Source: Croceibacterium atlanticum (GTDB lineage: Bacteria; Pseudomonadota; Alphaproteobacteria; Sphingomonadales; Sphingomonadaceae). From it: a stretch of 64,000 nucleotides of DNA. The DNA lies in contig NZ_CP011453.2 of assembly GCF_001008165.2 (NCBI RefSeq), forward strand, positions 1 to 64,000, read 5' to 3'. A program made the translations under genes and the position numbers. How positions within the stretch are numbered: position 1 is the first letter of the stretch; each line of letters begins with the position of its first letter. The notes below the pieces were generated by a model. That model had not been told where the DNA came from. It did no database searches and was given only the letters and a program-made list of their open reading frames with translations. Shown one piece after another: positions 1 through 10,151 of the stretch.

Positions 1-38
1 GGCGCCGCTCCTTTTCTTTTACCTGTTTTCGGCAGCCC

Positions 39-1131
39 TCAGAACGAGGTGATGACGCTGCGTGCAATCGCGCCGCCCTTCAACTCTGCATAGGCATCGT
101 TGATCTCGCCAATCCCGATCTCGCGCGAAATCAGGTCGTCGAGATTGAGCTTACCCTGCAGGTAAAGCTCGGCATACATCGGGATGTCGTGCTTGATATT
201 CGTCGAACCCATATAGACGCCGCGAATGTCGACCTGGTTGGTCAGAAGGTCGACCGTGACATTGACGTCGATCGTCGATGTCGGCGCGTGGACGCCAATC
301 AGATAGGCACCCCGCCCTTGCGGGCCATCCGGATCGCCTGCTCGGACGTGGACTTGATGCCGACCACCTCGAACACATGGTCCACGCCGCCAGGGATCAG
401 GCTGCGAACCGCTTCGACGCTATCGCTCGTGGATGCGTCGATGAAGTCAGTTGCGCCAAATCGGCGGGCCAGTTCCTCTTTCTTTGATTGCATGTCGACC
501 GCAATGATGCGGCCCGCACCTGCCAGTTTCGCACCTGAAATAACATTCAGGCCCACGCCGCCAATGCCGATCACGGCCACTGTGTCGCCGGGCCGGACCG
601 AAGCGGTGTTAATTGCCGCGCCCGCCCCGGTGATCGTGCCGCAACCGAGCAGAGAAGCCTGCGCGAAAGGCAGTTCCCTGGGAACCTTGGCAAGCTGGTT
701 TCATGCACCAGCGCCTTTTCGGCAAAGGCACCGGTCCCGAAAACCTGGGTAACGGGCGCGCCGTGCCGGCACAGGCGCGGATGATCGCCCTCATCCGCGC
801 GTAGCGTCTGCTCGGGCCGGGTGCATTGCCAGGTGCGGCCGGCCTGACAGGCCTTGCAGTGCCCGCAGAACTGGATCAGCGAACCAACGACATGGTCGCC
901 GATCTCGAATTCGCGCACTTCCGGGCCGATGGCGATTACCACGCCTGCCAGTTCATGCCCCAGCACCGCCGGCAGCGGCACGCCGAAATCCGTTTCGGCA
1001 AAGTGAAGGTCCGAATGGCACAACCCCGAAGCCTTCACTTCAACCAGAACCTCGTGATCGCGCGGTTCGTCGATTTCTATTTCCTCGATCTGGAACGTCC
1101 CGTCCAGATTGTTGAGAATGGCTGCCTTCAT
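39..1131 (-). pseudogene. Zn-dependent alcohol dehydrogenase, two frameshifts
   Basis: Medium-chain zinc alcohol dehydrogenase, oxidising an alcohol to an aldehyde with NAD or a similar acceptor. The N-terminus MKAAILNN begins at an ATG preceded by GGAGGACAGG. GLCHSD supplies the catalytic zinc cysteine, GHE follows, and the CGHCKAC cluster is the structural zinc loop. VIGIGGVGLNVI is the Rossmann glycine motif and the C-terminus reads ARSVITSF. The chain is split into three frames: one base is lost near 690 (ETSL should run on to AKVPRELPF) and one near 307 (RKGGV should run on to AYLIGVHAP). Restored, it is about 365 residues, the normal family length. It lies 129 bp downstream of a similarly damaged aldehyde dehydrogenase on the same strand, so the pair probably oxidised an alcohol to an acid. 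Substrate unknown. True pseudogene versus sequencing error is open. Confidence 0.85.
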
Positions 1132-1260
1132 CCTGTCCTCCCAAGCGCGCTTTGACGCGTAACATTCATATCGGCGCGGCCATCATATTGGCGCGGCCAT
1201 CTCTTCGTTCGTCACCACGGGCCATTGCCTGCGCGAATGGATCGCAGGCAGGCAGGCGCA

Positions 1261-2778
1261 TCATTCGCCCAGCAAGGCTGTCACGGTTTTCGTCTCGGTA
1301 TAATGCAGCAGCCCTTCTTCGCCGACTTCGCGGCCCCAGCCCGATTCCTTCACGCCGCCGAAAGGCGCGGACGGATCGTTCATTCCGTGCGTGTTGATCC
1401 ACACGACCCCCGCTTGGAGCTTCCGGGCCGTCAGATGGGCGCGCGAAAGATCCCGGGTCCAGATATTGGCGGCCAGTCCATAGCGCGTGTCGTTCGCCGC
1501 CTTTACGACTTCCTCGACATCGTCGAAGGGAGTTGCGACCAGAACAGGCCCGAATATTTCTTCTCGCACGATGCTGGCATCCGGTGACGGATTGGCGAGA
1601 TCGTCGGTTCGACGAAATATCCTTTCTTCCCGCCCGTTCCGCCGCCGGTGACGACTTCGGCACCGCACTGGCGCCCCTGCTCGATGTAATCGAGCACGCG
1701 GATTTGCTGCGTACGGGATACAAGCGGGCCCAGCATCGTGTCGGGATCACGTCCATGGCCAAGCTTGAAGCTCTGCGCAGCCCTGGCGACACCCTCGACC
1801 ACTTCATCATAGACCGACCGCTCGACGAACAGGCGCGAAGCCGCGAGACACACTTGCCCCGAATTGAAGAAGATCGCGAGCGCTGCCCCAAGCGTTGCCT
1901 TTTCAAGATCCGCATCGGCAAAGATCAGCGACGGCGACTTGCCGCCCAGTTCCAACGTCACGCGCTTCAAATCGTCGGCCGCCATACGCACGATCTGCTT
2001 GCCGACCCGGGTTGATCCGGTGAAGGCAATTTGTCGACACCAGGGTGTTCGACAAGTGCCTGCCCCGCATCCTGACCATACCCGGTCACGACATTCAGCA
2101 CGCCTTCGGGCAGCCCTGCCTCAAGCGCCAGCTCGGCGAGGCGCAATGCAGTCAGCGGGGTGAGTTCCGACGGCTTGAGAACGATGGTGCAGCCGGCAGC
2201 CAGCGCCGGCGCAATCTTCCATGCAGCCATTGCCAGCGGATAGTTCCAGGGGACGATCTGCCCGACAACGCCAACCGGCTCGCGAATGGAATAGCTGTGA
2301 TATTGCTGCCCATCGCCGGAGATCGGGTTGACCTGCCGCCGATCTTGGAGGTCCAGCCCGCCATGTAACGGAAAATATCCACCGCGGCCGGCACGTCGAC
2401 ACTCAGCGCATGATGCACCGTCTTGCCGTTGTCATAGCTCTCCAGAAGCGCAAGTTCGTGCCCGTTTTCTTCGATCTTGCGCGCGATATTCTCGATGATC
2501 TTGCCGCGATCCAGCGGGCGCATGCGCGCCCAGCTACGGGATTCGAATGCCCGACGCGCTGCTTTGACCGCGCGGTCGATGTCTTCGGCGGAACCGCCCG
2601 GCACACGCGTGAACACCTGCGTGGTCGCGGGATCCTCGACATCGATTGTCTGGCCGTCTGCGCTTTCGACCCATTCGCCACCGATCAGCATCCGGGATGG
2701 CGGAAGCCTGACCTCATGCCCCTTTTCCCCGTGTGGCGCTTGCTGCCCGAGGTTGCTGCGTTCATGAATCTTCCCCAC
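1261..2778 (-). pseudogene. NAD(P)-dependent aldehyde dehydrogenase, three frameshifts
   Basis: Aldehyde dehydrogenase superfamily: aldehyde to carboxylate. Recognisable parts in order are [39 protein letters not shown] (general-base Glu), NSGQVCLA (catalytic Cys), EEIFGPVL and the C-terminal GGVKESGWGRE. Three single-base losses break it, near 2333 (before VNPISGDGQ), near 2030 (AAAA reduced to AAA before IAFTGS) and near 1598 (before LANPSPD). Restored it has the usual length of about 500 residues. The start is uncertain: a GTG at 2778 opens the frame, while an ATG near 2691 (MLIGGEW) would also leave the complete core. It sits upstream of the alcohol dehydrogenase in the same orientation. 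A GntR-type palindrome lies about 240 bp upstream of the start. Confidence 0.83.
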
Positions 2779-2968
2779 CTATCGCTTTATTCTTGGCCGA
2801 CTTCGCAAGGCTTCAGGAACCGTTCCGAGCGGTATTGCCTTTGGAAACAGACATCAGAACGCGGTCTTTGAAAGATCGGGAAATCGCGATTTCATGGCAC
2901 GAGCCTGCGCCCGCCCGACCAGCCTGGCCAATATCAGCCCTCTCATCCACCACGCATCTTCGCCCGTG

Positions 2969-2983
2969 CGTATTGCACATACG
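2969..2983. promoter_or_regulatory. Inverted repeat CGTAT-N5-ATACG
   Basis: Perfect 5-bp arms around a 5-nt spacer (TGCAC), about 190 bp upstream of the aldehyde dehydrogenase frame. The size resembles a dimeric-repressor operator, but the regulator is not identifiable. Confidence 0.3.
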
Positions 2984-3014
2984 TAACTGCGCCACGGTTA
3001 GCGCGCAAATGAAT

Positions 3015-3029
3015 TTAATGGTCGGACCA
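3015..3029. promoter_or_regulatory. GntR/FadR-type operator candidate AATGGTC-G-GACCATT
   Basis: Perfect 7-bp arms with a single central base. The TGGTC-N-GACCA core is the form bound by many FadR-subfamily GntR regulators. It lies upstream of the leftward dehydrogenase pair. No GntR gene is seen in the window, so the regulator would be encoded elsewhere. Confidence 0.4.
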
Positions 3030-3241
3030 TTTCCGCGGGGGCTGCCGGAAACTGGCGGATTCAAGCCAGAAATCCACCTGCCGGTTCGATGCCGTGCGCT
3101 AAAATGAATAACGCCAAATAAATCGAATAGGCGGCAAATCCGCCCACGACTGGAGGCGAATGCCGGGACGAAGGCGACAGGCAGGTTGCAAGGGGGCCGG
3201 CTCCGGAATGCAGCGAACAGTCCCGCCGGTCGGGAGAAGCG

Positions 3242-3280
3242 CCGGCGCTGCTTCAGCGCACAGGCTGAAGGCAGCGCCGG
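3242..3280 (-). terminator. Hairpin terminator after katG
   Basis: Left arm 3242-3257 and right arm 3264-3280 pair over 16 positions with one bulged base and a 6-nt loop. It starts 16 bp beyond the katG stop codon. It lacks a long T run, so its strength as an intrinsic terminator is uncertain. Confidence 0.6.
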
Positions 3281-3295
3281 TCTTCCGATGCGGGA

Positions 3296-5491
<2,196 letters not shown>

Positions 5492-5581
5492 CTACTGGGC
5501 ATCGTATTTCGCCAGAGTGCTGCCGCAGGTTTAACAAACAATGACAGGATAACGCAGGGTTCTGATTGCCAAAATCAATTT

Positions 5582-5597
5582 ATCAATATGTATTGAT
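5582..5597. promoter_or_regulatory. Palindrome ATCAATA-TG-TATTGAT between katG and parA
   Basis: Perfect 7-bp arms with a 2-nt spacer in an AT-rich patch. A further ATCAAT lies just upstream (5574-5579), making a partly overlapping second repeat. It is 115 bp upstream of katG and 208 bp upstream of parA, so it could serve either. A LysR-type (OxyR-like) site for katG is plausible but unproven. The rest of 5468-5804 shows no supported gene. Confidence 0.4.
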
Positions 5598-5804
5598 CGA
5601 TGCGCCCGATCATACTGGCCTGCGCCATATCTTGCCAAGGCCTGCAAGCTGGCCCGGCATACCATCGCTTTGCCCCGGATGAGTCAATGAAAAGCGCCAA
5701 GAGGTGTGAGATGGCGCCCGCCAAGGGAGGCGCGAAGGGCCGCTATTTACCAATTGAAGCAATTTCGGTAGAAAGCGCCTGAAACTCCTTCAAGGCGCAC
5801 TGAT

Positions 5805-7007
5805 ATGACCGATCCGCATTCAATCGTCTCCCAAATCGGCGATCTCGCTCAAAATGGGGAGAGGATGATCGAGCGGCTTCGCAAGAGAGCCTTTTTGCCC
5901 GAAAGCCGCAAGGGGTTGAATGTGCGCTTCGGCATTGCCGAGGCGGCGCAATTGCTTGATTGTTCGACCAATCGCATCCGCATGGCGGAAGAAGACGGCC
6001 GCCTGCCCCCTCCCCCCGCAGGCGAAAACGGGCGCAGGCTCGGCTATACGGTCGAGGAATTGCTGAATATGCGCGAAGTGCTGGGCGCTTCGCCGCGCCG
6101 GGCCGAAAATGACGTGCCCGCCATGATCGCGGTGCAGAATTTCAAGGGCGGCGTGGGCAAATCCACCGTCACCACCCACCTCGCCCATTATTTCGCCGTG
6201 CAGGGTTATCGCGTGCTGGTGGTGGATTGCGACAGCCAGGCCACCACGACCACGCTGTTCGGCTTCAACCCGCATTTCAACATCACGCGCGAAGAAACGC
6301 TGTATCCCTATCTGTCGATCGACCCGACCCAGGCGGACCTGCTTTACGCGGTGATGCGCACGCCCTGGCCCAATGTGGACCTGATCCCTTCCAATCTCGA
6401 ACTGTTCGATGTGGAATATGAACTGGCGGCGGCCGGGGCCGATGGGGAAAGCGTGCTTGCGGCACGTTTTCGCAAATTAAAACAAGGGCTTAATGACCTT
6501 GCCCGCAATTATGACGTGGTCATTCTGGACCCGCCCCCTGCGCTGGGCACGATCAGCCTGGCGGTGATGCAGGCGGCCAATGCGCTGCTGGTGCCGCTGG
6601 CGGCGACCACGCCGGATTTCTGTTCCACCGTGCAGTTTCTTTCGATGATGGACCAGGTGCTGCAACAGCTGATCGAAGCGGGGGTGCAGGTGGATTACAG
6701 CTTCGTCCGGCTGATCTGTTCCAAGTTCGATCCCGGCGATCCCAGCCATGACATGGTGCGGGCGATCATGGAACAGAGCTTCGGCCCTGCCCTGCTGCCG
6801 GTGCATATTCTGGAAAGCGCGGAAATCAGCCACGCCGCCATGCGGATGATGACGGTTTACGAACTGGAAAAGCCGATCGGCACGGCCCGCACGCACAAAC
6901 GCTGCAAGGCCAATCTGGACGAGGCGATGGGCCAGATCGAACAGCTGGTCCGCAATGGCTGGGGCCGGGTGGAAAATGTGGACGAGGAACTGGTCGTCAA
7001 TGGCTAA
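5805..7007 (+). CDS. parA: ParA partition ATPase with N-terminal HTH
   Basis: Deviant-Walker P-loop ATPase driving plasmid segregation. Residues about 45-95 form a MerR-like helix-turn-helix (GIAEAAQLLDCSTNRIRMAEE, split here only by description) that normally gives operator binding and autoregulation, as in type Ia ParA proteins. QNFKGGVGKSTVTTHLA is the Walker A motif with the signature lysine, VVDCDSQATTT is A-prime and VVILDPPPALG is Walker B. The length of 400 residues matches plasmid and chromid ParA/RepA-type proteins. It is the first gene of a parA-parB-rep cluster on one strand; an iteron-like copy sits between it and parB. Confidence 0.93.
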   Translation: MTDPHSIVSQIGDLAQNGERMIERLRKRAFLPESRKGLNVRFGIAEAAQLLDCSTNRIRMAEEDGRLPPPPAGENGRRLGYTVEELLNMREVLGASPRRAENDVPAMIAVQNFKGGVGKSTVTTHLAHYFAVQGYRVLVVDCDSQATTTTLFGFNPHFNITREETLYPYLSIDPTQADLLYAVMRTPWPNVDLIPSNLELFDVEYELAAAGADGESVLAARFRKLKQGLNDLARNYDVVILDPPPALGTISLAVMQAANALLVPLAATTPDFCSTVQFLSMMDQVLQQLIEAGVQVDYSFVRLICSKFDPGDPSHDMVRAIMEQSFGPALLPVHILESAEISHAAMRMMTVYELEKPIGTARTHKRCKANLDEAMGQIEQLVRNGWGRVENVDEELVVNG

Positions 7008-7048
7008 AAAATCACTTTCCTACTCCGCATCGGATTGCCACCCCGCTT

Positions 7049-7066
7049 CGATCCTTCGGGAACAGC
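7049..7066 (+). promoter_or_regulatory. Single iteron-like copy between parA and parB
   Basis: CGATCCTTCGGGAACAGC matches the origin iterons (consensus CGAYMYWTCSGGAACRSC) at every consensus position. It lies 42 bp after the parA stop and 29 bp before the parB start. Initiator binding here could tie partition-gene expression to initiator level; that is inference. Confidence 0.55.
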
Positions 7067-7095
7067 CCCGTGATCGCGCAGGAAGGACCGCCTGA

Positions 7096-8217
7096 ATGGC
7101 CCGGAAACAGAAAGATTATCTCGCCGCCCTGCTGGCAGAGGACGAGGATACGGACGCCCCCGCCAATGGCGCGGCGCCCTCCCCCTCCCCTTCCAATGGC
7201 CCCGCCTCATCTTCCGGCCCGGCCCCGGCCGAAGCGGACACGCCGCCCCCCTCCCCCGCCGCTTTGCGGGCGGAACGGGCGCGCGGCACCACCTTGCTCG
7301 GCCGGCAGAGCGCGATTGCCCGCGTCGCCAGCGGCGAGGTGCGGCAGGTCACGCAATTGCTGCTGGACCCGGCGCGGGTGCGCGTGTGGGAAGGCAATGC
7401 CCGGTCCTATCAGCATCTGAGCGAGGAAAGCTGCCGCGAACTGATCGATTCCATCATCGCCGAAGGCGGGCAGAAAGTGCCGGCCATCGTGCGCAAGGCG
7501 AAGGACGATCCCGATCACGATTATGAAGTGATCGCGGGCACGCGCCGCCACTGGTCGATCAGCTGGCTGCGCGCCCATTCCTATCCGGACATGAAGTTCC
7601 TGGCGCAGGCCGTGGAAATGGATGACGAGGCGGCCTTCCGCCTGGCCGACCTGGAAAACCGCGCGCGCAAGGACGTGTCCGACCTGGAACGCGCGCGCAA
7701 TTATGCCGCCGCGCTGAAAACCCATTACGACAATCACCTGACGCGGATGGCCGAACGGCTGAAACTGTCCAAGGGCTGGCTGTCCAAGATGCTGAAGGTG
7801 GCGAAGATACCCGATGGCGTGGTGGAAGCCTTTTCCTCCCCCGCAGACGTGCAGCTGAAGCCCGCCTATCCGCTGGCACAGGCACTGGATGACAAGGACC
7901 GCGCAGCCGCCATCAGGCGCGAAGCGGCGAAGATCGCGAAACAGCAGCAACAGCAGCGGGAAAATGGCGCGCCCGCCCTCCCCTCTGCCGAAGTCATCGC
8001 CCGCCTGCTTGCCGCCGGGCAGACATCGGACAAGCCGGAAAAGCTGGTGCTGGAAGGGGCGCATGGCCGCCCCGCCGTGACGGTGCAGAGCAGCAACAGG
8101 CAGGGCGTGACATTGCGGCTCCATTCCGGCCACGGCCTTTCCGACAAGGACTTGCTGAACCGGTTGCAGGATGCGCTCTATGCGCTGGAGGAGGAAGGCC
8201 GCGGCCTGCAACGCTGA
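7096..8217 (+). CDS. parB: ParB centromere-binding protein
   Basis: ParB/RepB-family protein of 373 residues that loads on parS and stimulates ParA. The first 65 residues are Pro/Ala/Ser-rich and disordered. The ParB nuclease-like CTP-binding fold follows, from QVTQLLLDPARVRVWEGNAR to AGTRRHWSISWLRAH, whose GTRRHW corresponds to the conserved GERRxxA box. The helix-turn-helix is near residues 210-245 (MAERLKLSKGWLSKMLKVA). A Gln-rich stretch and a C-terminal dimerisation region end the chain. The ATG is preceded by AAGGA. Palindromic parS-like sites lie immediately downstream. Confidence 0.92.
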   Translation: MARKQKDYLAALLAEDEDTDAPANGAAPSPSPSNGPASSSGPAPAEADTPPPSPAALRAERARGTTLLGRQSAIARVASGEVRQVTQLLLDPARVRVWEGNARSYQHLSEESCRELIDSIIAEGGQKVPAIVRKAKDDPDHDYEVIAGTRRHWSISWLRAHSYPDMKFLAQAVEMDDEAAFRLADLENRARKDVSDLERARNYAAALKTHYDNHLTRMAERLKLSKGWLSKMLKVAKIPDGVVEAFSSPADVQLKPAYPLAQALDDKDRAAAIRREAAKIAKQQQQQRENGAPALPSAEVIARLLAAGQTSDKPEKLVLEGAHGRPAVTVQSSNRQGVTLRLHSGHGLSDKDLLNRLQDALYALEEEGRGLQR

Positions 8218-8250
8218 TGGACGCCCTCCCCACCTTGGCCGGTTCTTCCT

Positions 8251-8266
8251 GTTTCCCCGGGAAAAC
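8251..8266. promoter_or_regulatory. parS-like site, copy 1
   Basis: GTTTCCCCGGGAAAAC differs by one base from the perfect palindrome found at copies 2 and 3. It is 34 bp after the parB stop, with a half-site (CGGGGAAAAC) at 8293-8302 between copies 1 and 2. Confidence 0.65.
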
Positions 8267-8308
8267 ATCGCTGCCCTGGCGATACGCCTCGGCGGGGAAA
8301 ACACGCAA

Positions 8309-8326
8309 TGTTTCCCCGGGGAAACA
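8309..8326. promoter_or_regulatory. parS-like site, copy 2
   Basis: Perfect 18-bp palindrome TGTTTCCCCGGGGAAACA. Its outer bases (TGTTTC...GAAACA) match the chromosomal parS consensus, with a changed CCCGGG centre. It lies 37 bp upstream of rep. Confidence 0.75.
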
Positions 8327-8362
8327 CCGGCCTGAACAGGCACTGCCGATGGGGGGACATGC

Positions 8363-9652
8363 ATGAGCCGCGCAAGCCGCCGCGCCGTGAACGAACAGTT
8401 CGACCTGTTCCTGCCCTATCTTGCCGATCTGCCCCTGCGCGATCAGCGCGAGATGATGGAACGGCCCTTCTTCTCGCTGTCCAAGTCCAAGCGCGTGAAG
8501 CCGATCGATTACACCGCGCCCGATGGCAAATTATGGGTCCATGTCAGCGCCAATCCCGATTACGGCATGGCCACGATCTGGGATGCCGACATATTGATCT
8601 ATTGCGCCAGCATGTTGGCGGACATGGCCCGGCGCGGCGTGAACGACGTGCCGCGCAAGCTGCACATCATGCCCTATGATCTGCTGCGCGCCATTGGCCG
8701 CCCGACCACGGGCCGGTCCTATGAATTGCTGGGGCAGGCGCTGGACCGGCTCGTATCCACCACGATCAAGACCAATATCCGCGCCGAGAAACGGCGGGAG
8801 GCGACCTTCTCCTGGCTGGATGGCTGGACCCAGCTGGTGGATGAAGAAACCGAACGCAGCCGGGGCATGACGCTGGAACTGTCCAACTGGTTCTGGGAAG
8901 GCGTGACGATGAAGGGCGGGGTGCTTTCCATCGACCGCGCCTATTTCGATATCAGCGGCGGGCGGGAACGCTGGCTGTACCGCGTGGCGCGCAAACATGC
9001 AGGCGGCGCGGGGGAGGGCGGCTTTGCCATATCCATGCCCGTCCTGTTCGAAAAATCCGGGGCGGAAGGGCAATATCGCCGCTTCAAGTTCGAGATATTG
9101 AAGCTGGCGGAAAAGAACACGCTGCCCGGATACCGGCTTTCAGTCGAAACCTCCGCCCGCGATGGCGAACCCATGCTGCGCATGACGCGGGAAGACGGCA
9201 AGGACGGGGCGGAACCCGATCTCGCCACCGCCGCGCCGGGCGCCACGCCGGGCGCCGCGCCGGACACGCCCGATGCCCCGCAGGCGCGCCCTGTTTCCCC
9301 GGGGAAACGCAAGCAGGGGCGTGCGAGCAAGGGTGCAGGGCAGGGCACGCAAACCGGGGCGCAGGGCGCTGAGGAGAGCGCGGCAGGGCAGGAAGATCTG
9401 GTCGATGCGTCCAGCCTCGTCCGGTCCACCCTTGTCGGCCTGTCGGACAAGACGACGCGCGGCTTCATGACGGACGAGACGATCGAACATCTGCGCGAGA
9501 AATGCCCGGGTTGGGATCTCTACGCGCTCCATGCCGATTTTGAACGCTGGGTCGCCGCCGATAGCGAACGCACGCCCGCCAATTGGCAGAAGGCCTTTAT
9601 CGGTTGGGTCCGCCGCCACCACGAAAAACACCGCCACCAGCTGCGCGGCTGA
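8363..9652 (+). CDS. repA: Plasmid replication initiator (replication initiator protein A family)
   Basis: Initiator that binds the iterons and opens the origin. The N-terminal two thirds carry the family pattern: PFFSLSKSKRVKPIDY, WDADILIYCASML, RPTTGRSYELLGQALDRL and TMKGGVLSIDRAYF. This is a winged-helix initiator fold common on alphaproteobacterial plasmids. Residues about 290-350 are a low-complexity Pro/Gly/Ala linker, and the C-terminal 75 residues are a separate helical segment (CPGWDLYALHADFERWVA). The start has GGGGGGAC ahead of the ATG. The gene contains a perfect parS-like palindrome in the linker and is followed directly by the iteron array. The symbol is by function, not a firm orthologue assignment. 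Confidence 0.88.
   Translation: MSRASRRAVNEQFDLFLPYLADLPLRDQREMMERPFFSLSKSKRVKPIDYTAPDGKLWVHVSANPDYGMATIWDADILIYCASMLADMARRGVNDVPRKLHIMPYDLLRAIGRPTTGRSYELLGQALDRLVSTTIKTNIRAEKRREATFSWLDGWTQLVDEETERSRGMTLELSNWFWEGVTMKGGVLSIDRAYFDISGGRERWLYRVARKHAGGAGEGGFAISMPVLFEKSGAEGQYRRFKFEILKLAEKNTLPGYRLSVETSARDGEPMLRMTREDGKDGAEPDLATAAPGATPGAAPDTPDAPQARPVSPGKRKQGRASKGAGQGTQTGAQGAEESAAGQEDLVDASSLVRSTLVGLSDKTTRGFMTDETIEHLREKCPGWDLYALHADFERWVAADSERTPANWQKAFIGWVRRHHEKHRHQLRG
9293..9308. promoter_or_regulatory. parS-like site, copy 3, inside rep
   Basis: Perfect GTTTCCCCGGGGAAAC within the disordered-linker part of the initiator gene, identical to the core of copy 2. The coding constraint there is weak, which would let a centromere site be kept. 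Confidence 0.7.
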
Positions 9653-9840
9653 CAGGTTCCGGCCCCGATATGCGGGCCGTCAGGGGCCGGGCTATCGAGG
9701 GGGGCGTTCCCGAAGTGTCGAATTTCCAACATCGCCCGGAAAATCCGCGCAGACCGCATCCGCTTTTGAAGCTTTTTCCCGGCCACCCTGAAAGAAGTGA
9801 TTCAATTCCGCCACTCAAAACACCGGCCAGCCAGCAGCTT

Positions 9841-9946
9841 CGACACAACGGGAACGCCAGACGACATTTCAGGAACGCAGCGTCGATCCATCGGGAACGC
9901 TGCCAACGATCTTTCGGGAACAGCCATTCGACACTTCCGGAACAGC
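9841..9946 (+). repeat. Origin iterons, five copies at about 22-bp spacing
   Basis: Five direct copies begin at 9841, 9862, 9884, 9907 and 9929 (spacings 21, 22, 23 and 22 bp, about two helical turns). They share CGAYMYWTCSGGAACRSC. They follow the rep stop by 188 bp, the usual place for an iteron-controlled oriV. Downstream, 9995-10040 carries repeated TAACC/CTAAC steps and is less G+C-rich, so it may be the unwinding element. No clear DnaA box was found. The remainder of 9653-10151 holds no gene. Confidence 0.8.
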
Positions 9947-10091
9947 CAAAACCCGCGAATCGCCGGACAAGCGCGATTCGCAGCCCATATCCGCCCGCCT
10001 AACCTTTCTAACTTGCCCTTTAACCCCTCTAACCCGTCATGAAGCCCTGCGGTTTTGGGGGAAGGGTGGATGGGCGCGTGCCGCCCGTGTT

Positions 10092-10122
10092 TTGCCCTCG
10101 CCGCAAGGCGCCATTATATAAT
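10092..10122 (+). promoter_or_regulatory. Promoter candidate for the HEPN-like gene
   Basis: A consensus TATAAT at 10117-10122 with TTGCCC at 10092-10097 (19-bp spacing), 30 bp upstream of the ATG. A perfect -10 box is unusual in this G+C-rich window. Confidence 0.4.
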
Positions 10123-10151
10123 GCGTAACTAAGCCGGACGGGTGGTGTTAG

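Larger units (their letters stand above)
2779..3241. other. Intergenic region upstream of the dehydrogenases
   Basis: No convincing gene. Open frames here lack ribosome binding sites and family resemblance. The stretch holds two palindromes, listed separately, in a position suited to controlling the leftward dehydrogenase genes. Confidence 0.6.

Noticed and set aside
2813-3064. 83-codon leftward frame upstream of the aldehyde dehydrogenase
   Set aside because: No ribosome site, and two operator-like palindromes fall within it.
5600-5782. 60-codon frame upstream of parA
   Set aside because: Poor start context and no recognisable sequence; more likely parA leader and control region.
10000-10040. 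TAACC-rich stretch as a CRISPR or telomere-like repeat
   Set aside because: The units are too short and irregular. The position next to the iterons fits an unwinding region better.
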